From positions 62,001 through 126,000 of the forward strand of contig NZ_LJSD01000017.1 of NCBI RefSeq assembly GCF_001303895.1: DNA of 64,000 nt, in the 5' to 3' direction. A model generated the notes under the pieces. That model worked only from the letters and a program-made list of their open reading frames with translations, ran no database searches and was not told where the DNA came from. Below are positions 1-8,216 of the stretch, in pieces. The translations under genes and the position numbers were made by a program. The stretch is from Mesorhizobium sp. 1M-11 (GTDB lineage: Bacteria > Pseudomonadota > Alphaproteobacteria > Rhizobiales > Rhizobiaceae). The stretch's first letter is position 1, and the number at the start of each line of letters is the position of its first letter.

Positions 1-112
1 AGGCCAATGTTGTCGCGACTTCCCCGTGCCCGATCAGGCGCGGGTTCTCCGCAGGCTCCGGAACATCATCCAGCGTGTCGTGCTGTTCGGGCGCCAGCCG
101 CTCGAAACTCAT
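1..112 (-). CDS. holB: DNA polymerase III delta' subunit, N-terminal fragment
   Basis: Only the first 37 codons lie in the window; the gene runs off the left edge. The visible N-terminus ([20 protein letters not shown], then PRLIGH) resembles the start of rhizobial HolB proteins, the clamp-loader subunit that helps load the sliding clamp. Its ATG overlaps the tmk stop codon by 4 bp (ATGA), so the two are translationally coupled, and tmk-holB adjacency is a common bacterial arrangement. No catalytic motif can be checked in so short a piece; the call rests on the N-terminal pattern and the neighbour. Confidence 0.75.
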   Translation of the reverse strand, partial: MSFERLAPEQHDTLDDVPEPAENPRLIGHGEVATTLA

Positions 113-819
113 GCCGGTGCCTTGTGATTGGCCTTGGTTGGCCTGGACTTGTGCAGCATCGCGAAAACGGCATCCGTCACCGCATGTTCGACGGCATTGG
201 CATCTCCGGAAGCATCGATGACCACGCAGCGTTTGGGTTCGGCCTTGGCGATGGCCAGATAGGCGTCGCGGCGCTGCTGATGGATGGCCAGCGTTTCCTT
301 CTCGAACCGGTCAGGCGTTTCGCCGGGATTGCGGCGTGCCGTTGCGCGGCGCAGCCCCTCTTGCGGATCTATGTCGAGGATCAGTGTCAGGGCCGGCACC
401 ATGCCGTTGATGGCGACACGCTGCAGCGTGTCGATGAAGGCCGGGTCGAGGCCGCCGGTGGCGCCCTGGTAGACCCGGGAGGAATCGATGAAACGGTCGC
501 ACAGCACGATCGCGCCACGCTCCACGGCTGGCCGGATCACCTGCTCGACGTGATCCGAGCGTGCAGCGGCAAACAGCAGCGCCTCCATCTTCGGTCCAAA
601 GGATTCCGCCGCGCCGGACAGCAGCACGTGCCGGATGGCTTCCGCGCCTGGCGAACCGCCTGGTTCGCGGGTGACCAGGACATCATATTTCTTGCCGCGA
701 AGCCGCTCAGCCAGCCGCTTGATCTGCGTCGACTTGCCGGCGCCCTCGCCGCCTTCGAAAGTGATGAAATATCCGTTCGCCAAACACTGCGCCTCGGTTA
801 TGGCCCCGACATCAAACAT
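109..819 (-). CDS. tmk: Thymidylate kinase
   Basis: Phosphorylates dTMP to dTDP in the cytoplasm for dTTP synthesis. The P-loop GGEGAGKST lies at about residues 23-31, the DRX-type motif CDRFIDSS is present, and REPGG follows the P-loop region as in bacterial Tmk. The ATG at 819 gives 236 residues; a TTG further in (at LANGYF) would give a start nearer the usual length of about 210-225, so the first 15 or so residues are uncertain. Last visible gene before holB, with a 4-bp overlap. About 140 bp separate it from the dac-like gene upstream; nothing recognisable is seen there. Confidence 0.93.
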   Translation of the reverse strand: MFDVGAITEAQCLANGYFITFEGGEGAGKSTQIKRLAERLRGKKYDVLVTREPGGSPGAEAIRHVLLSGAAESFGPKMEALLFAAARSDHVEQVIRPAVERGAIVLCDRFIDSSRVYQGATGGLDPAFIDTLQRVAINGMVPALTLILDIDPQEGLRRATARRNPGETPDRFEKETLAIHQQRRDAYLAIAKAEPKRCVVIDASGDANAVEHAVTDAVFAMLHKSRPTKANHKAPA

Positions 820-963
820 AGGTGTCCTATGCCGCCGCGGCGAGAGGACTAGGGCATCCTGCCGATCACACCCTCATAGTGCGGGCCGGCAGCAAGGTCC
901 ACAACTGACACGCAAAAGCGTGCACAAGAATTGGTGTGGATGCCCGTGATTTCATCCACACAA

Positions 964-2136
964 CTAGCGCAGCCAGCCAACCGCAAGCTCCTTGACGGCG
1001 TCCGCCGCGCGGCGCGGCAACGAACCCACTTCCACCGTTTCGGCCGCGAACACCGGCTTTTCCTGGCTTAGCGTATCGCCGATCCAGACGCGCAGCGTGC
1101 CAACGGGCTGACCGGCCTCGACAGGTGCCGGCAGCGGGCCATTGTAGACGATACGCGCGGTGACCTTGTCACGGTTGGCGATGGGCAACAGGAGATCGAT
1201 CGGTCCATCGGCTTTCAGCGCCACACCCGATTTGGCGCCACCGAACACGTCCGCCTCCCCTACGATCTCGTCCTTGGCGAAAACTTCCGTCTTCTCGAAG
1301 GAACGCAGGCCCCATTCCAGCAGCTTGCGGGATTCCTCGGAGCGTTCGCGATCATTAGCCAAGCCGCTCATGGCGGCAATCACCCGCCTGCCGCCCTGGG
1401 TGAGTGCTCCGACGATGGCAAAACCATCCTGTTCGCTGGCGCCGACCGCCAGCCCCTCGGCACCGGCATCCATGGCCAACAGAGGATTGCGGTTGCGCTG
1501 GGTGATCTTGTTCCAGGTGAAGTCCTTCAGGGCGAAATAGGGATAGAATTGCGGATATTCCCGCGACAGACGCAAAGCCAGTTGGGTCATTTCGCGCACG
1601 GTCGTTTTCTGCCCGTCCGCAGGTAAGCCGGTGGCGTTGACGAAGGTCGAGATCGGCATGCCGATCTCTCTCGCGCGCTCATTCATCTGGAGCGCAAAAT
1701 TTCCTTCGGAGCCGGCAAATCCTTCCGCAATGATGATGCAGCCGTCATTGGCGGCCTGCACGGCAATGCCCTTCATCAGATCCTCGAGCCGGATCACCGA
1801 TTTGAGTGCGGCGAACATGGTTGACGTGCCGGATGGCGCGCCACCCTTGCGCCAGGCGTTTTCGCTGACCACGAAAGTGTCATTGAGCGTCATGCGGCCG
1901 CTTTTCACGGCATTGAAGGCCATTTCCAACGTCATCAGCTTGGCGAGCGACGCGGGCTGGATCGGCTTGTCGGCCTGTTTGGCAAAAAGCACCGTGCCGG
2001 TTTCGGCGTCGATCATGAATGCTGTCGCCGCCTTGGTCTCGAACAACTGCGCGACTGCCGGAAAAGCCGACAGCATGAGCAGGACAGAGCCGATCAAGGC
2101 GATCAAAGGGGAGAAAAAACGAGATTTGGCAATCAT
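964..2136 (-). CDS. PBP5-like D-alanyl-D-alanine carboxypeptidase homologue, two of three active-site motifs altered
   Basis: 390 residues with an N-terminal signal peptide (cleavage probably after PAVAQ), a peptidase S11 domain and a C-terminal PBP5-type beta domain. Active members trim the terminal D-Ala from peptidoglycan pentapeptides in the periplasm. The SxxK nucleophile motif is intact (PASLAKLMT). The usual SxN motif reads AAN (VQAANDGC), and the KTG motif reads AVG (GLAVGAS); both were checked at the nucleotide level. The protein may therefore be weakly active or a non-catalytic, peptidoglycan-binding homologue. It sits between tmk and rlpA on the same strand, so a cell-envelope role is likely. 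Confidence 0.85.
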   Translation of the reverse strand: MIAKSRFFSPLIALIGSVLLMLSAFPAVAQLFETKAATAFMIDAETGTVLFAKQADKPIQPASLAKLMTLEMAFNAVKSGRMTLNDTFVVSENAWRKGGAPSGTSTMFAALKSVIRLEDLMKGIAVQAANDGCIIIAEGFAGSEGNFALQMNERAREIGMPISTFVNATGLPADGQKTTVREMTQLALRLSREYPQFYPYFALKDFTWNKITQRNRNPLLAMDAGAEGLAVGASEQDGFAIVGALTQGGRRVIAAMSGLANDRERSEESRKLLEWGLRSFEKTEVFAKDEIVGEADVFGGAKSGVALKADGPIDLLLPIANRDKVTARIVYNGPLPAPVEAGQPVGTLRVWIGDTLSQEKPVFAAETVEVGSLPRRAADAVKELAVGWLR

Positions 2137-2215
2137 ATTGGGACGTTATCAGGATCGCCCACAACGGATCAATCGTGCTGTACGGCAGATGGATTGCGGA
2201 CGATGCCCTGCCTGT

Positions 2216-3406
2216 TCAATCGCGAACGGCGAAAGCGTCCGGCGCGCCGTGGCTCCAGGCTGCTTCCAGCATGTTGTCGAGGCTCATGCGGCCGTCCTGG
2301 TAGAGATTGACCGAAAACCAGTCCTTGCCGTCAAGCTTGGCCTGGTCGATCTCGACGCGCCCATAAGCCGTCAGCGCGGCCGCCACCTGCTTTGCTTCCG
2401 CAGCATCGTCGAAAGTGCCTGCGGCGACATAGTCGTCGGATGGATCCTCCGGCTGTTTCCAGTTGCCCATGGCAGCTGCCGGCCCCTCCAGCGCTGCGAA
2501 GGCAGCGGCGGAGCGCTCCGTGCGCTCTGCCGCATAGTTGAGGCTCGCCATTTCAAATGTCAGTTTCGGGCTCCCGGCGATATCGGGCCGTACCGGCGCG
2601 ATGGGGCCGAAATCCGGCAGCACGACACTGTCGGCGCTGACGGGTTGTGCTGCCGGGAAAGGTTCGGGCGTTGATGTCGAATCCGTCAACTGGCCAGGAA
2701 ACGGAATGGCGGCACTGGCACGCGCCGGCATGCTCGGCATCGAGCCGTTCATGGCGACCATCACGCCGGTCGGCAGCCCGTCGGACGGATCGGGCAGCTT
2801 GTTGCCCGGATGATAGGACGCCACGAGATAGGAATCGTCGTTGCCTTCGAGCGGCGCACGGCCGACATAATCGACCTTGACCCGCGCCGTGCCGATTTTC
2901 GAATAACCCAGCATGTCAGCTGCGCGCTTCGACAAATCGATCAGGCGGCCCTCGTGATACGGGCCACGGTCGTTGACGCGCACGATAACCGAGCTGCCAT
3001 TGTCGAGATTGGTAACGCGCGCATAGCTCGGCAAAGGCATGGTGGGATGCGCGCCAGTGAGCTGCGACAGGTCATAGACTTCGCCATTGGCGGTCATGCG
3101 GCTGTGGAAAGCCTCGCCGTACCACGACGCGGTTCCGGTCTTGGAGTAGCGTTTCTCTTCCTTCGGGTAATACCACTTGCCGCGCACCTGGTAAGGTTTG
3201 CCAAGCTGGTCGCGCCCTCCTCCGCGACGCATGGCGACGCGCGGGCTGGCTTTCACGCCGTAGTCGGATTCCGCAAAATATTCCTTGGAGCGCTTCTTGC
3301 TCACCATGCTTTTCGGCTCGGATGACGCGCAAGCGGCGAGAAAACCGACCGAAACGGCCAATAGCGCACAGGTGGAGATACGACGAAAACGCGCCGAACT
3401 TGGCAT
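2216..3406 (-). CDS. rlpA: RlpA-family lipoprotein (septal ring lytic transglycosylase) with SPOR domain
   Basis: 396 residues. The N-terminus has a lipoprotein signal ending in a lipobox (GFLAAC), so it should be an outer-membrane lipoprotein. A double-psi beta-barrel of the RlpA type (TGTASWYGEAFHSRMTANGE, then RVNDRGP and LIDLSKRAADMLG) spans roughly residues 95-185. A proline/serine-rich linker leads to a C-terminal SPOR-like domain (about 320-390) that would bind denuded septal glycan. The ATG at 3406 is preceded by GGAGGGG about 11 bp upstream and places the signal peptide correctly; an upstream TTG is less likely. In studied relatives RlpA cleaves naked glycan strands; activity here is inferred. 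Confidence 0.88.
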   Translation of the reverse strand: MPSSARFRRISTCALLAVSVGFLAACASSEPKSMVSKKRSKEYFAESDYGVKASPRVAMRRGGGRDQLGKPYQVRGKWYYPKEEKRYSKTGTASWYGEAFHSRMTANGEVYDLSQLTGAHPTMPLPSYARVTNLDNGSSVIVRVNDRGPYHEGRLIDLSKRAADMLGYSKIGTARVKVDYVGRAPLEGNDDSYLVASYHPGNKLPDPSDGLPTGVMVAMNGSMPSMPARASAAIPFPGQLTDSTSTPEPFPAAQPVSADSVVLPDFGPIAPVRPDIAGSPKLTFEMASLNYAAERTERSAAAFAALEGPAAAMGNWKQPEDPSDDYVAAGTFDDAAEAKQVAAALTAYGRVEIDQAKLDGKDWFSVNLYQDGRMSLDNMLEAAWSHGAPDAFAVRD

Positions 3407-3765
3407 GCTGGAACTGTCCCCTCCGAACAACGGCGACGCTACTCAAACACAGGCGAAGCCGACGCGTTTCGTGTGACAAGCCTGTCCGACGCCCCGATCC
3501 CCAGAGCCCCTTTTTGCGCAGGAATTGCTTATCATGCGCTTAACCGACTATGGTCCGAAACCGGCGAGATTGTGGCGGAACGGTGGCTTTGCACAGCGGC
3601 GAGCCTACCCGTTAAGCCGCAGCCATCGTGCCCGAGCCGGAAGCGAGTTCATGTGGCGGCCTGAACTCCACGCATCTTCTCGAAGAGGTTCACTGAACAC
3701 CGATCTCGGGCGAAATGCTTTCCCGCTTCTGACGATCGGCGGCAAGCTGTGGGCCGGGAACCAGC
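3407..3765. other. Intergenic region, no gene recognised
   Basis: About 360 bp between rlpA and the diguanylate cyclase gene. Short open frames exist on both strands but none has a recognisable product, good start context or family resemblance. No tRNA cloverleaf or clear terminator was seen. It probably contains the rlpA promoter. Confidence 0.4.
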
Positions 3766-4917
3766 TTATTGGCTTACGAGGTGGATACCGTCGCTTCCCA
3801 CCCTGTTTCTGCCACCCGTCTTTGCCTTATAAAGTGCTTGATCCGCCCGCTCCAACAGTGTGTTGAAGTTCTCCTCGCCCTTCGCAGTGTATGCCACGCC
3901 GACACTGACTGTCACTGCTATCTGTTCGTTGACCCAGGCGACTTTTTTCTCCTCAGTCTTCATCCGGATGTGCTCGGCGAATTTTACTGCCATCTTCAGG
4001 TCGACATTGGGAAGAATGACGCAAAACTCTTCCCCGCCCACTCGAGCGGCGACGTCTGAGACGCGGATTCTGGTAGAGAGAATTTCGGCAAAGTGACAGA
4101 GGACGAGGTCTCCCGCTGCATGGCCGTAGCTGTCGTTGATCGATTTGAAATGGTCCAGATCGAACAGAAGCGCGGCCGTGCGGGCGTGCGCCGTCGATGA
4201 GTAGCGTCCCATCAAGGCTCGGCGGTTGGGGAGCTTCGTCAGAGGGTCCGTCAGTGCCTCCATCCGATGAAAATGTGAAATCCTGGCCTGATTGGCGGCA
4301 AGCGACAGTGCGCCGATGCTCACCAAACCAATAATGACCACGATGGAGTTGATGGCTTCTGCCCAGTTTATCGGGAGTTCCGTCAGGGTCCATTTGCGCT
4401 GAAGCCCGATCGCCAGAGCGCAAAGAGCAAACGAGATTGCCGTGATGACGTAAAGTATCGCGTCCGCCACCATCACAATCGGCCCTTCCGCGCGGCCAAC
4501 CCAATATTGCCAACCCGTCAACATCAGCAGGAGCGCGATCCCAAGGTTGGCGACTGCGGCACCGACGCCGGATAATCCCAGTGCAAAAGCGCTGGCCGTC
4601 GAGAGAACTCCCAGTCCGGTAGCAATCCAGACCGCTGTCCAGCGGATATTGCCGAGCCGGAACTGCATGGAGCCAGCATAGATGAACCCAAATCCCATAA
4701 GAAGCGCGGTGAAGGACGCCATGTGGAGCAAAGGATCGTAGTTGTGACCCACCACACTGATCAGCACGATGCCCAAGACGATGGAACCCAAGCCCAACGA
4801 CCAGTTGAACAGGAAAGTGTCGCGGCGCGATCCGATCCAAGCCCCGAACAGAGTCGCACACAGCGCACTACAGGCGACGCCTACCGCGAGTAGAAGAGTG
4901 ACCTGATCGAAAAACAT
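3766..4917 (-). CDS. Membrane-anchored diguanylate cyclase (GGDEF domain)
   Basis: 383 residues. The N-terminal half (about 1-200) is a run of hydrophobic helices, likely six or seven membrane segments, forming an integral-membrane sensory region that matches no family I can name. The C-terminal GGDEF domain (about 215-380) has LTDPLTKLPNRRAL, FDLDHFKSINDSYGH and an intact GGEEF signature (ARVGGEEFCVILP), so it should make cyclic di-GMP from two GTP. No clear RxxD inhibitory site is visible just before GGEEF. Single gene, transcribed leftwards. Cyclic di-GMP commonly switches motility and attachment; the signal sensed is unknown. Confidence 0.9.
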   Translation of the reverse strand: MFFDQVTLLLAVGVACSALCATLFGAWIGSRRDTFLFNWSLGLGSIVLGIVLISVVGHNYDPLLHMASFTALLMGFGFIYAGSMQFRLGNIRWTAVWIATGLGVLSTASAFALGLSGVGAAVANLGIALLLMLTGWQYWVGRAEGPIVMVADAILYVITAISFALCALAIGLQRKWTLTELPINWAEAINSIVVIIGLVSIGALSLAANQARISHFHRMEALTDPLTKLPNRRALMGRYSSTAHARTAALLFDLDHFKSINDSYGHAAGDLVLCHFAEILSTRIRVSDVAARVGGEEFCVILPNVDLKMAVKFAEHIRMKTEEKKVAWVNEQIAVTVSVGVAYTAKGEENFNTLLERADQALYKAKTGGRNRVGSDGIHLVSQ

Positions 4918-5069
4918 GGGTCTTCAGAATTTCCGTTCAGCCGACTGCGGGTCAAAGATCAAGTATTAGCGGCAAGCTCTCAAATTTCTGTTTCTTCTGA
5001 CCTTTTTGTCTATCCGTACAATGAAGAGCAATCTCATCCGCAGAACCGCGCTTGTGTATATTGCTCGGG

Positions 5070-5330
5070 CTACAGCTGCATGAACGAGAGGCTGAAAATC
5101 CGCAGCAGAATCGAAACCGACTGCCACACCGACTTCGGCAACGTTCCCTTGTCTTCAGGATCCATCTGGAAGATCGGATTCTCCAGCCCGAGCGCCGCCG
5201 CGAGCACATCGCCGAGCTGAACAAGCGTGCGTCCAATCAGAACTGCGCCTCTGGCGTGTCTGCGACGCCGTCGAGCTGGGCGCGGCCGACATGGAAGTCC
5301 CGGCTGCTTCAGGCGCTTGTGGGAAATAGT
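5070..5330 (-). pseudogene. Possible 3' remnant of an unidentified gene beside attL
   Basis: A minus-strand frame ending in TAG at 5070-5072 reads as a natural protein tail (RTLVQLGDVLAAALGLENP, then IFQMDPEDKGTLPKSVW and a hydrophobic LLRIFSLSFMQL end). It has no convincing start; the only nearby start codon (GTG) would leave about 46 codons, and the frame closes at a stop near 5330, 30 bp from the island boundary. This could be the surviving end of a gene cut or eroded when elements entered this tRNA site. I cannot name the family. Bases 4918-5069 show nothing recognisable. Confidence 0.3.
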
Positions 5331-5363
5331 GGTGTAAGCTCAGCGCCCACTCAGGAGCTGAAG

Positions 5364-5377
5364 TGGCGGAGGGAGTG
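5364..5377. repeat. attL core, 14-bp copy of the tRNA-Ser 3' end
   Basis: TGGCGGAGGGAGTG is identical to positions 16891-16904, which form the CCA end, the 3' acceptor strand and the start of the T arm of tRNA-Ser on the minus strand. The match stops after 14 bp on both sides. It marks the far end of the element; alpA begins about 90 bp further in. Confidence 0.72.
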
Positions 5378-5441
5378 ACCGCCAAACTAACCTATCTATG
5401 CCATTGTTATTGCTTGTCATTTTTATAGATGATGCGACAAA

Positions 5442-5462
5442 ATACCCCATAGAATACCCGGG
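5442..5462. promoter_or_regulatory. Left-end ATACCC repeats, possible integrase arm sites
   Basis: Two copies of ATACCC start at 5442 and 5454, 12 bp apart; the second reads ATACCCGG. The same ATACCCGG/ATACCCGA motif occurs three times, also with one 12-bp step, just upstream of int at the other end of the element (16737, 16757, 16769). A repeat shared by both ends is the usual layout for arm-type binding sites of a lambda- or P4-type integrase, or for a directionality factor such as AlpA. Function is inferred. Confidence 0.45.
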
Positions 5463-5468
5463 ATTGAA

Positions 5469-5678
5469 TCAGGCGGCTTTGGCGATGGGTAACGCAGTCA
5501 TCCACGCTAGGATTTCCGATTCCATCCACCGCACGCAAGCCTCGCTGAGAACGCGGGGGCGCGGGAATGTGCCGTCTGCCATCTTTCGGTAGATCGTGCT
5601 GCTACCAAGGCTCGTCATGTGCATGACTTCCTTTAGCTTCAAAAGCCTTTCAGGCAGGTTGTCATTAGCCGCCTTCAA
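5469..5678 (-). CDS. alpA: AlpA-family transcriptional regulator / excisionase-like protein
   Basis: 69 residues, a winged-helix MerR-like DNA-binding protein: LLKLKEVMHMTSLGSSTIYR, then MADGTFPRPRVLSEACVRWM is the canonical AlpA pattern. AlpA in P4-like elements activates integrase expression or acts as a directionality factor, and is a marker gene of Gram-negative PICIs. It overlaps the stop of the upstream 100-residue gene by 4 bp, making it the last gene of the capsid operon, which is an unusual place; alpA is more often next to int. Its own targets may be the ATACCC repeats at both ends or the palindromes at 11456-11504. Confidence 0.88.
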   Translation of the reverse strand: MKAANDNLPERLLKLKEVMHMTSLGSSTIYRKMADGTFPRPRVLSEACVRWMESEILAWMTALPIAKAA

Positions 5679-5977
5679 TGTTCCCTCCCCTCATAGATTT
5701 CGAGCACAGCCTCAACGAGCCGATCGCGAGTCTCACACATAGCCGGCAGGGTTAGTCGCCTGTCCTTGTGCGCGCCGAGCGCGACGATGTGGCGTCCATC
5801 GACCGCGCTGCGCTTAAGCAGACCGTTGCGCACGCGGAAATCACCAATCTCGGCGTCAAAGCTAGCAATGGCGTCCCAGTTCGGACCGGCAGCGATTGCT
5901 ACCGGCCGAAGTGCCCTAATCTTGATCTCAAAGCCCTGCACGGTCGCACGTCTCGGAAACTGCCGGGTTGACGCCAA
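5675..5977 (-). CDS. Hypothetical island protein, 100 residues
   Basis: Not recognised. Read from a TTG at 5977 it overlaps the 188-residue gene upstream by 50 bp; a GTG at 5941 would cut this overlap to 14 bp and remove 12 residues, and may be the real start. The protein is mixed alpha/beta in appearance (FEIKIRALRPVAIAAGPNW), basic in the middle, with no membrane segment or cysteine. It is coupled to alpA by an ATGA overlap, so it is part of the same operon. It could be a head-completion or regulatory protein; no evidence separates these. Confidence 0.6.
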   Translation of the reverse strand: MASTRQFPRRATVQGFEIKIRALRPVAIAAGPNWDAIASFDAEIGDFRVRNGLLKRSAVDGRHIVALGAHKDRRLTLPAMCETRDRLVEAVLEIYEGREH

Positions 5978-6494
5978 GTGTACGATGCAAGCCTTCCGTA
6001 TCGTCTACGCCGTCATCCATTGCTGCGATGAGGCTATTAGCTTCTGCCACTGCTTCTGCGATTGGCCGACCATTCACTGTTCCGATCTTGAATTCAGCGG
6101 GGAAAACGCGCCTTTCGATCTCGCCAGATTTTGCAGCCTCGAACGGGTCGGACCCGATTGGCTTTCCGGTCACATGATCATGCCGACTTACTGGCTTGGG
6201 TGCGGGTAGTACACCGCCCATGGCCTCGAACATCTTGACCATCTTTGCGGCTAGGTCGACGGCAAAGGCGCTCTTCAGGTTCCAACCTATTGCATAGACT
6301 GCGCCGTGGATCAGTGCGGCCGGTGATTGAGCCCCATAGCCCTTGCCCGGAGTCCACGTGAGTTGCACGCCCCGGATCATCATCTGGAGTTCTGGAATGT
6401 AGATTTCGGCTAGCGCAAGGCGATGAACGCCGGACTTGCTGACGGCTCCCCTGAAGAACGTCATGCCGCGAATTTCAGTGTTGAAGATGGTCAT
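5928..6494 (-). CDS. Hypothetical island protein, 188 residues
   Basis: Not recognised. The ATG at 6494 overlaps the head-tail adaptor stop by 4 bp. The N-terminal third is beta-rich (MTIFNTEIRGMTFFRGAV and following, then LQMMIRGVQLTWTPGKGYGA); the middle has small hydrophobic stretches (HGAVYAIGWNLKSAFAVDLA) and the C-terminus is acidic and probably helical. No tail-protein motif is visible. In HK97-like phages the gene after the adaptor is a tail-completion (gp10-type) protein, but this sequence does not look like one. It is a good candidate for an island-specific factor, such as one acting on helper tails or capsid size; that is speculation. Confidence 0.72.
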   Translation of the reverse strand: MTIFNTEIRGMTFFRGAVSKSGVHRLALAEIYIPELQMMIRGVQLTWTPGKGYGAQSPAALIHGAVYAIGWNLKSAFAVDLAAKMVKMFEAMGGVLPAPKPVSRHDHVTGKPIGSDPFEAAKSGEIERRVFPAEFKIGTVNGRPIAEAVAEANSLIAAMDDGVDDTEGLHRTLGVNPAVSETCDRAGL

Positions 6495-6823
6495 GCTGGC
6501 ACTCCTGATTGGCAAAGCAGGTCGATCCAAGCGCCCCGCTCGTCTGTGATCTTGCTTCTGATCTGCAATGTCTCGGCTGTCCGGGTAATGATGGCCCGCC
6601 AGTCGGTTGTTACAGCGGCCGCAGGGCCGCCGTTTCTGATCGTGATGACAATCGGTTGTACGCCAGTGAGGCGGGCTGCGATGATTTCTTCGCTTCCCTT
6701 GAGGTAGCGGATCCTCGCCGGCACGATGATGTCGTGCCAAGTGGGAATCTCATTGCCTGCGCCATCGTCTTCCAAGGTGGCATACTGGAGCGTTACGAGT
6801 TCCCGAAGTTGCCCCGCCGTCAT
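6491..6823 (-). CDS. Phage head-tail adaptor / head-closure protein
   Basis: 110 residues with the pattern of the HK97/SPP1 gp16-type head-closure family: MTAGQLRELVTLQYATLEDD, then a beta-rich body with PARIRYLKGSEEI and a central TDWRAIITRTAETLQIRSK. Such proteins sit below the connector and form the interface to which a tail attaches. The gene is joined by 4-bp overlaps to the 59-residue gene before it and the 188-residue gene after it. It is the last head gene with a recognisable role in the element; no tail genes follow. Confidence 0.82.
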   Translation of the reverse strand: MTAGQLRELVTLQYATLEDDGAGNEIPTWHDIIVPARIRYLKGSEEIIAARLTGVQPIVITIRNGGPAAAVTTDWRAIITRTAETLQIRSKITDERGAWIDLLCQSGVPA

Positions 6824-6999
6824 GCGACCTCCTCATGCAGGAGATCGCGCAGATCGCGGTACTGACGGAGGAAACGAGGATGCTCGTCATCTCTCATGTA
6901 ACGGCGCCAGCCGGGACCATCAGCGTCAAGGCCGACCATTGCCCAGCCGACCGCATCCATCGCGGCAAGCTGGCGCCTCACTTCGACAGTGCTGCTCAT
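6820..6999 (-). CDS. Small island protein, 59 residues
   Basis: A short gene filling the space between portal and adaptor exactly: its ATG at 6999 overlaps the portal stop (ATGA) and its TGA overlaps the adaptor start (ATGA). The product is charged and probably helical (VRRQLAAMDAVGWAMVGLDA at the N-terminal half; RFLRQYRDLRDLLHEE at the end). The perfect fit on both sides is the main evidence that it is real. Function unknown; a small structural or chaperone-like accessory to the head is possible. Confidence 0.72.
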   Translation of the reverse strand: MSSTVEVRRQLAAMDAVGWAMVGLDADGPGWRRYMRDDEHPRFLRQYRDLRDLLHEEVA

Positions 7000-8216
7000 G
7001 CTGCGGCCTCATCGATGACGGCCCGATTGTCGTTAGCCCCGCCAAGCACGCCCATATTCAGCGGCTGAACGTAGCTATCGCCATCCGTGATCTTGCCAAG
7101 GTTCTCAAAGGCGCGGATTTCGTTGACAGAAAGCCAACCGCCTTCGCGTCCGATCCTGAAAGCATTGTATCGGGTCACAAGATCGCCCCTCAGGAGCGAA
7201 TTCATGTCGTGCTCAATCAGGAGGGTCTTGCGTGCTTCCGGCGATAGCAGCGATGAATTCAGCGCCTGTTCAATCCGGCGCGCCATCGGCGCTAGGCAGC
7301 GCATGACAAGGGCGCGGCTTTCCGCTTCGGCGTTGCTATACGTGCTGTTGTCAGTGATACCAACGATTGAAGGCGGCACGCCATAAACACGGGCGATGTC
7401 CAAATTGGTGAGCTTCCGGCTTTCTAGAAACTCACTGTCCTTGGCCGAGAACTGGAAAGTTTCAAACTTAGCGCCGCCGTCCAACACCATGACTTCGTTG
7501 GCTTTTAACTGGCCGACAAAGCGTTCTTTGAACTTCTGGATAACACTGTCCTTGCTGCCCGCACCTGTGCCGGTTGCCAGCTTGTCAGGGAACACCAGCG
7601 CGCCGGCAGGACGGAAGGCGTTCTCAGCAGCCGCGCCGGCCTGATCCTGTTGCGCAATCGCCAGCCCGAACGTGCCAGCCGCGATCTGGATCGGGGACAT
7701 GCCAAGCACGCCGTCCGCTGTCCTATAGCGCAGGTGCAGGACTTCCTCTTGCAACAGCGTATCAGTGCCGCCGTTGGCCAGCGCGACCTTGTACCGATGG
7801 CGGCCATTCGTCAGAACTTCGACCGTAACCGAACCGGGCATGATCGGATGCAGCGCTACCACTTGTCCTCGGCCGTTACGCTCGATACGGGCATAGCCAT
7901 TGCCGTGGATCAGGACCGCGGCAAGCATCATCTCGCGGCCTTCAAAGGCGGTCAGCGTCGGGCTGAACTGGTCGTGCAGCACACCGTAAAGCGGGTGATC
8001 GGTTGCGGCCTTCCGGTCGCCGTTGTCGCCCTCTCGGTAGACCTTCAAGGGCATCGCGGCCAGGTTCTCGCTGATCGTCTGCACGGCCCTGTGAGCCACG
8101 GCCAGCCCGGATGCTTTCTCGATATCCGCACGCGCCGTCCAACGCGCGCCAAGGAACTCGCCAAGGTACGGGTCGGACGTGGCGATGCGCTTTTCTGCGG
8201 ATTTAAACGGCCACAT
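6996..8216 (-). CDS. HK97-type phage portal protein
   Basis: 406 residues from the ATG at 8216 (MWPFKSAEKR), which overlaps the protease stop by 14 bp. Portal proteins form the dodecameric ring through which DNA enters and leaves the capsid. Typical features are the early HRAVQTISENLAAMPLKVYR, the repeat-poor central LLQEEVLHLRYRTADGVLGM-like stretch, and ESRKLTNLDIARVYGVPPS with GITDNSTYSNAE near residue 300, all characteristic of the HK97 portal family. An upstream in-frame extension to 8384 exists but runs through the protease gene and is rejected. Confidence 0.94.
   Translation of the reverse strand: MWPFKSAEKRIATSDPYLGEFLGARWTARADIEKASGLAVAHRAVQTISENLAAMPLKVYREGDNGDRKAATDHPLYGVLHDQFSPTLTAFEGREMMLAAVLIHGNGYARIERNGRGQVVALHPIMPGSVTVEVLTNGRHRYKVALANGGTDTLLQEEVLHLRYRTADGVLGMSPIQIAAGTFGLAIAQQDQAGAAAENAFRPAGALVFPDKLATGTGAGSKDSVIQKFKERFVGQLKANEVMVLDGGAKFETFQFSAKDSEFLESRKLTNLDIARVYGVPPSIVGITDNSTYSNAEAESRALVMRCLAPMARRIEQALNSSLLSPEARKTLLIEHDMNSLLRGDLVTRYNAFRIGREGGWLSVNEIRAFENLGKITDGDSYVQPLNMGVLGGANDNRAVIDEAAA

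Noticed and set aside
5155..5385. Minus-strand open frame crossing attL
   Set aside because: Low-complexity, no start context, crosses the element boundary.
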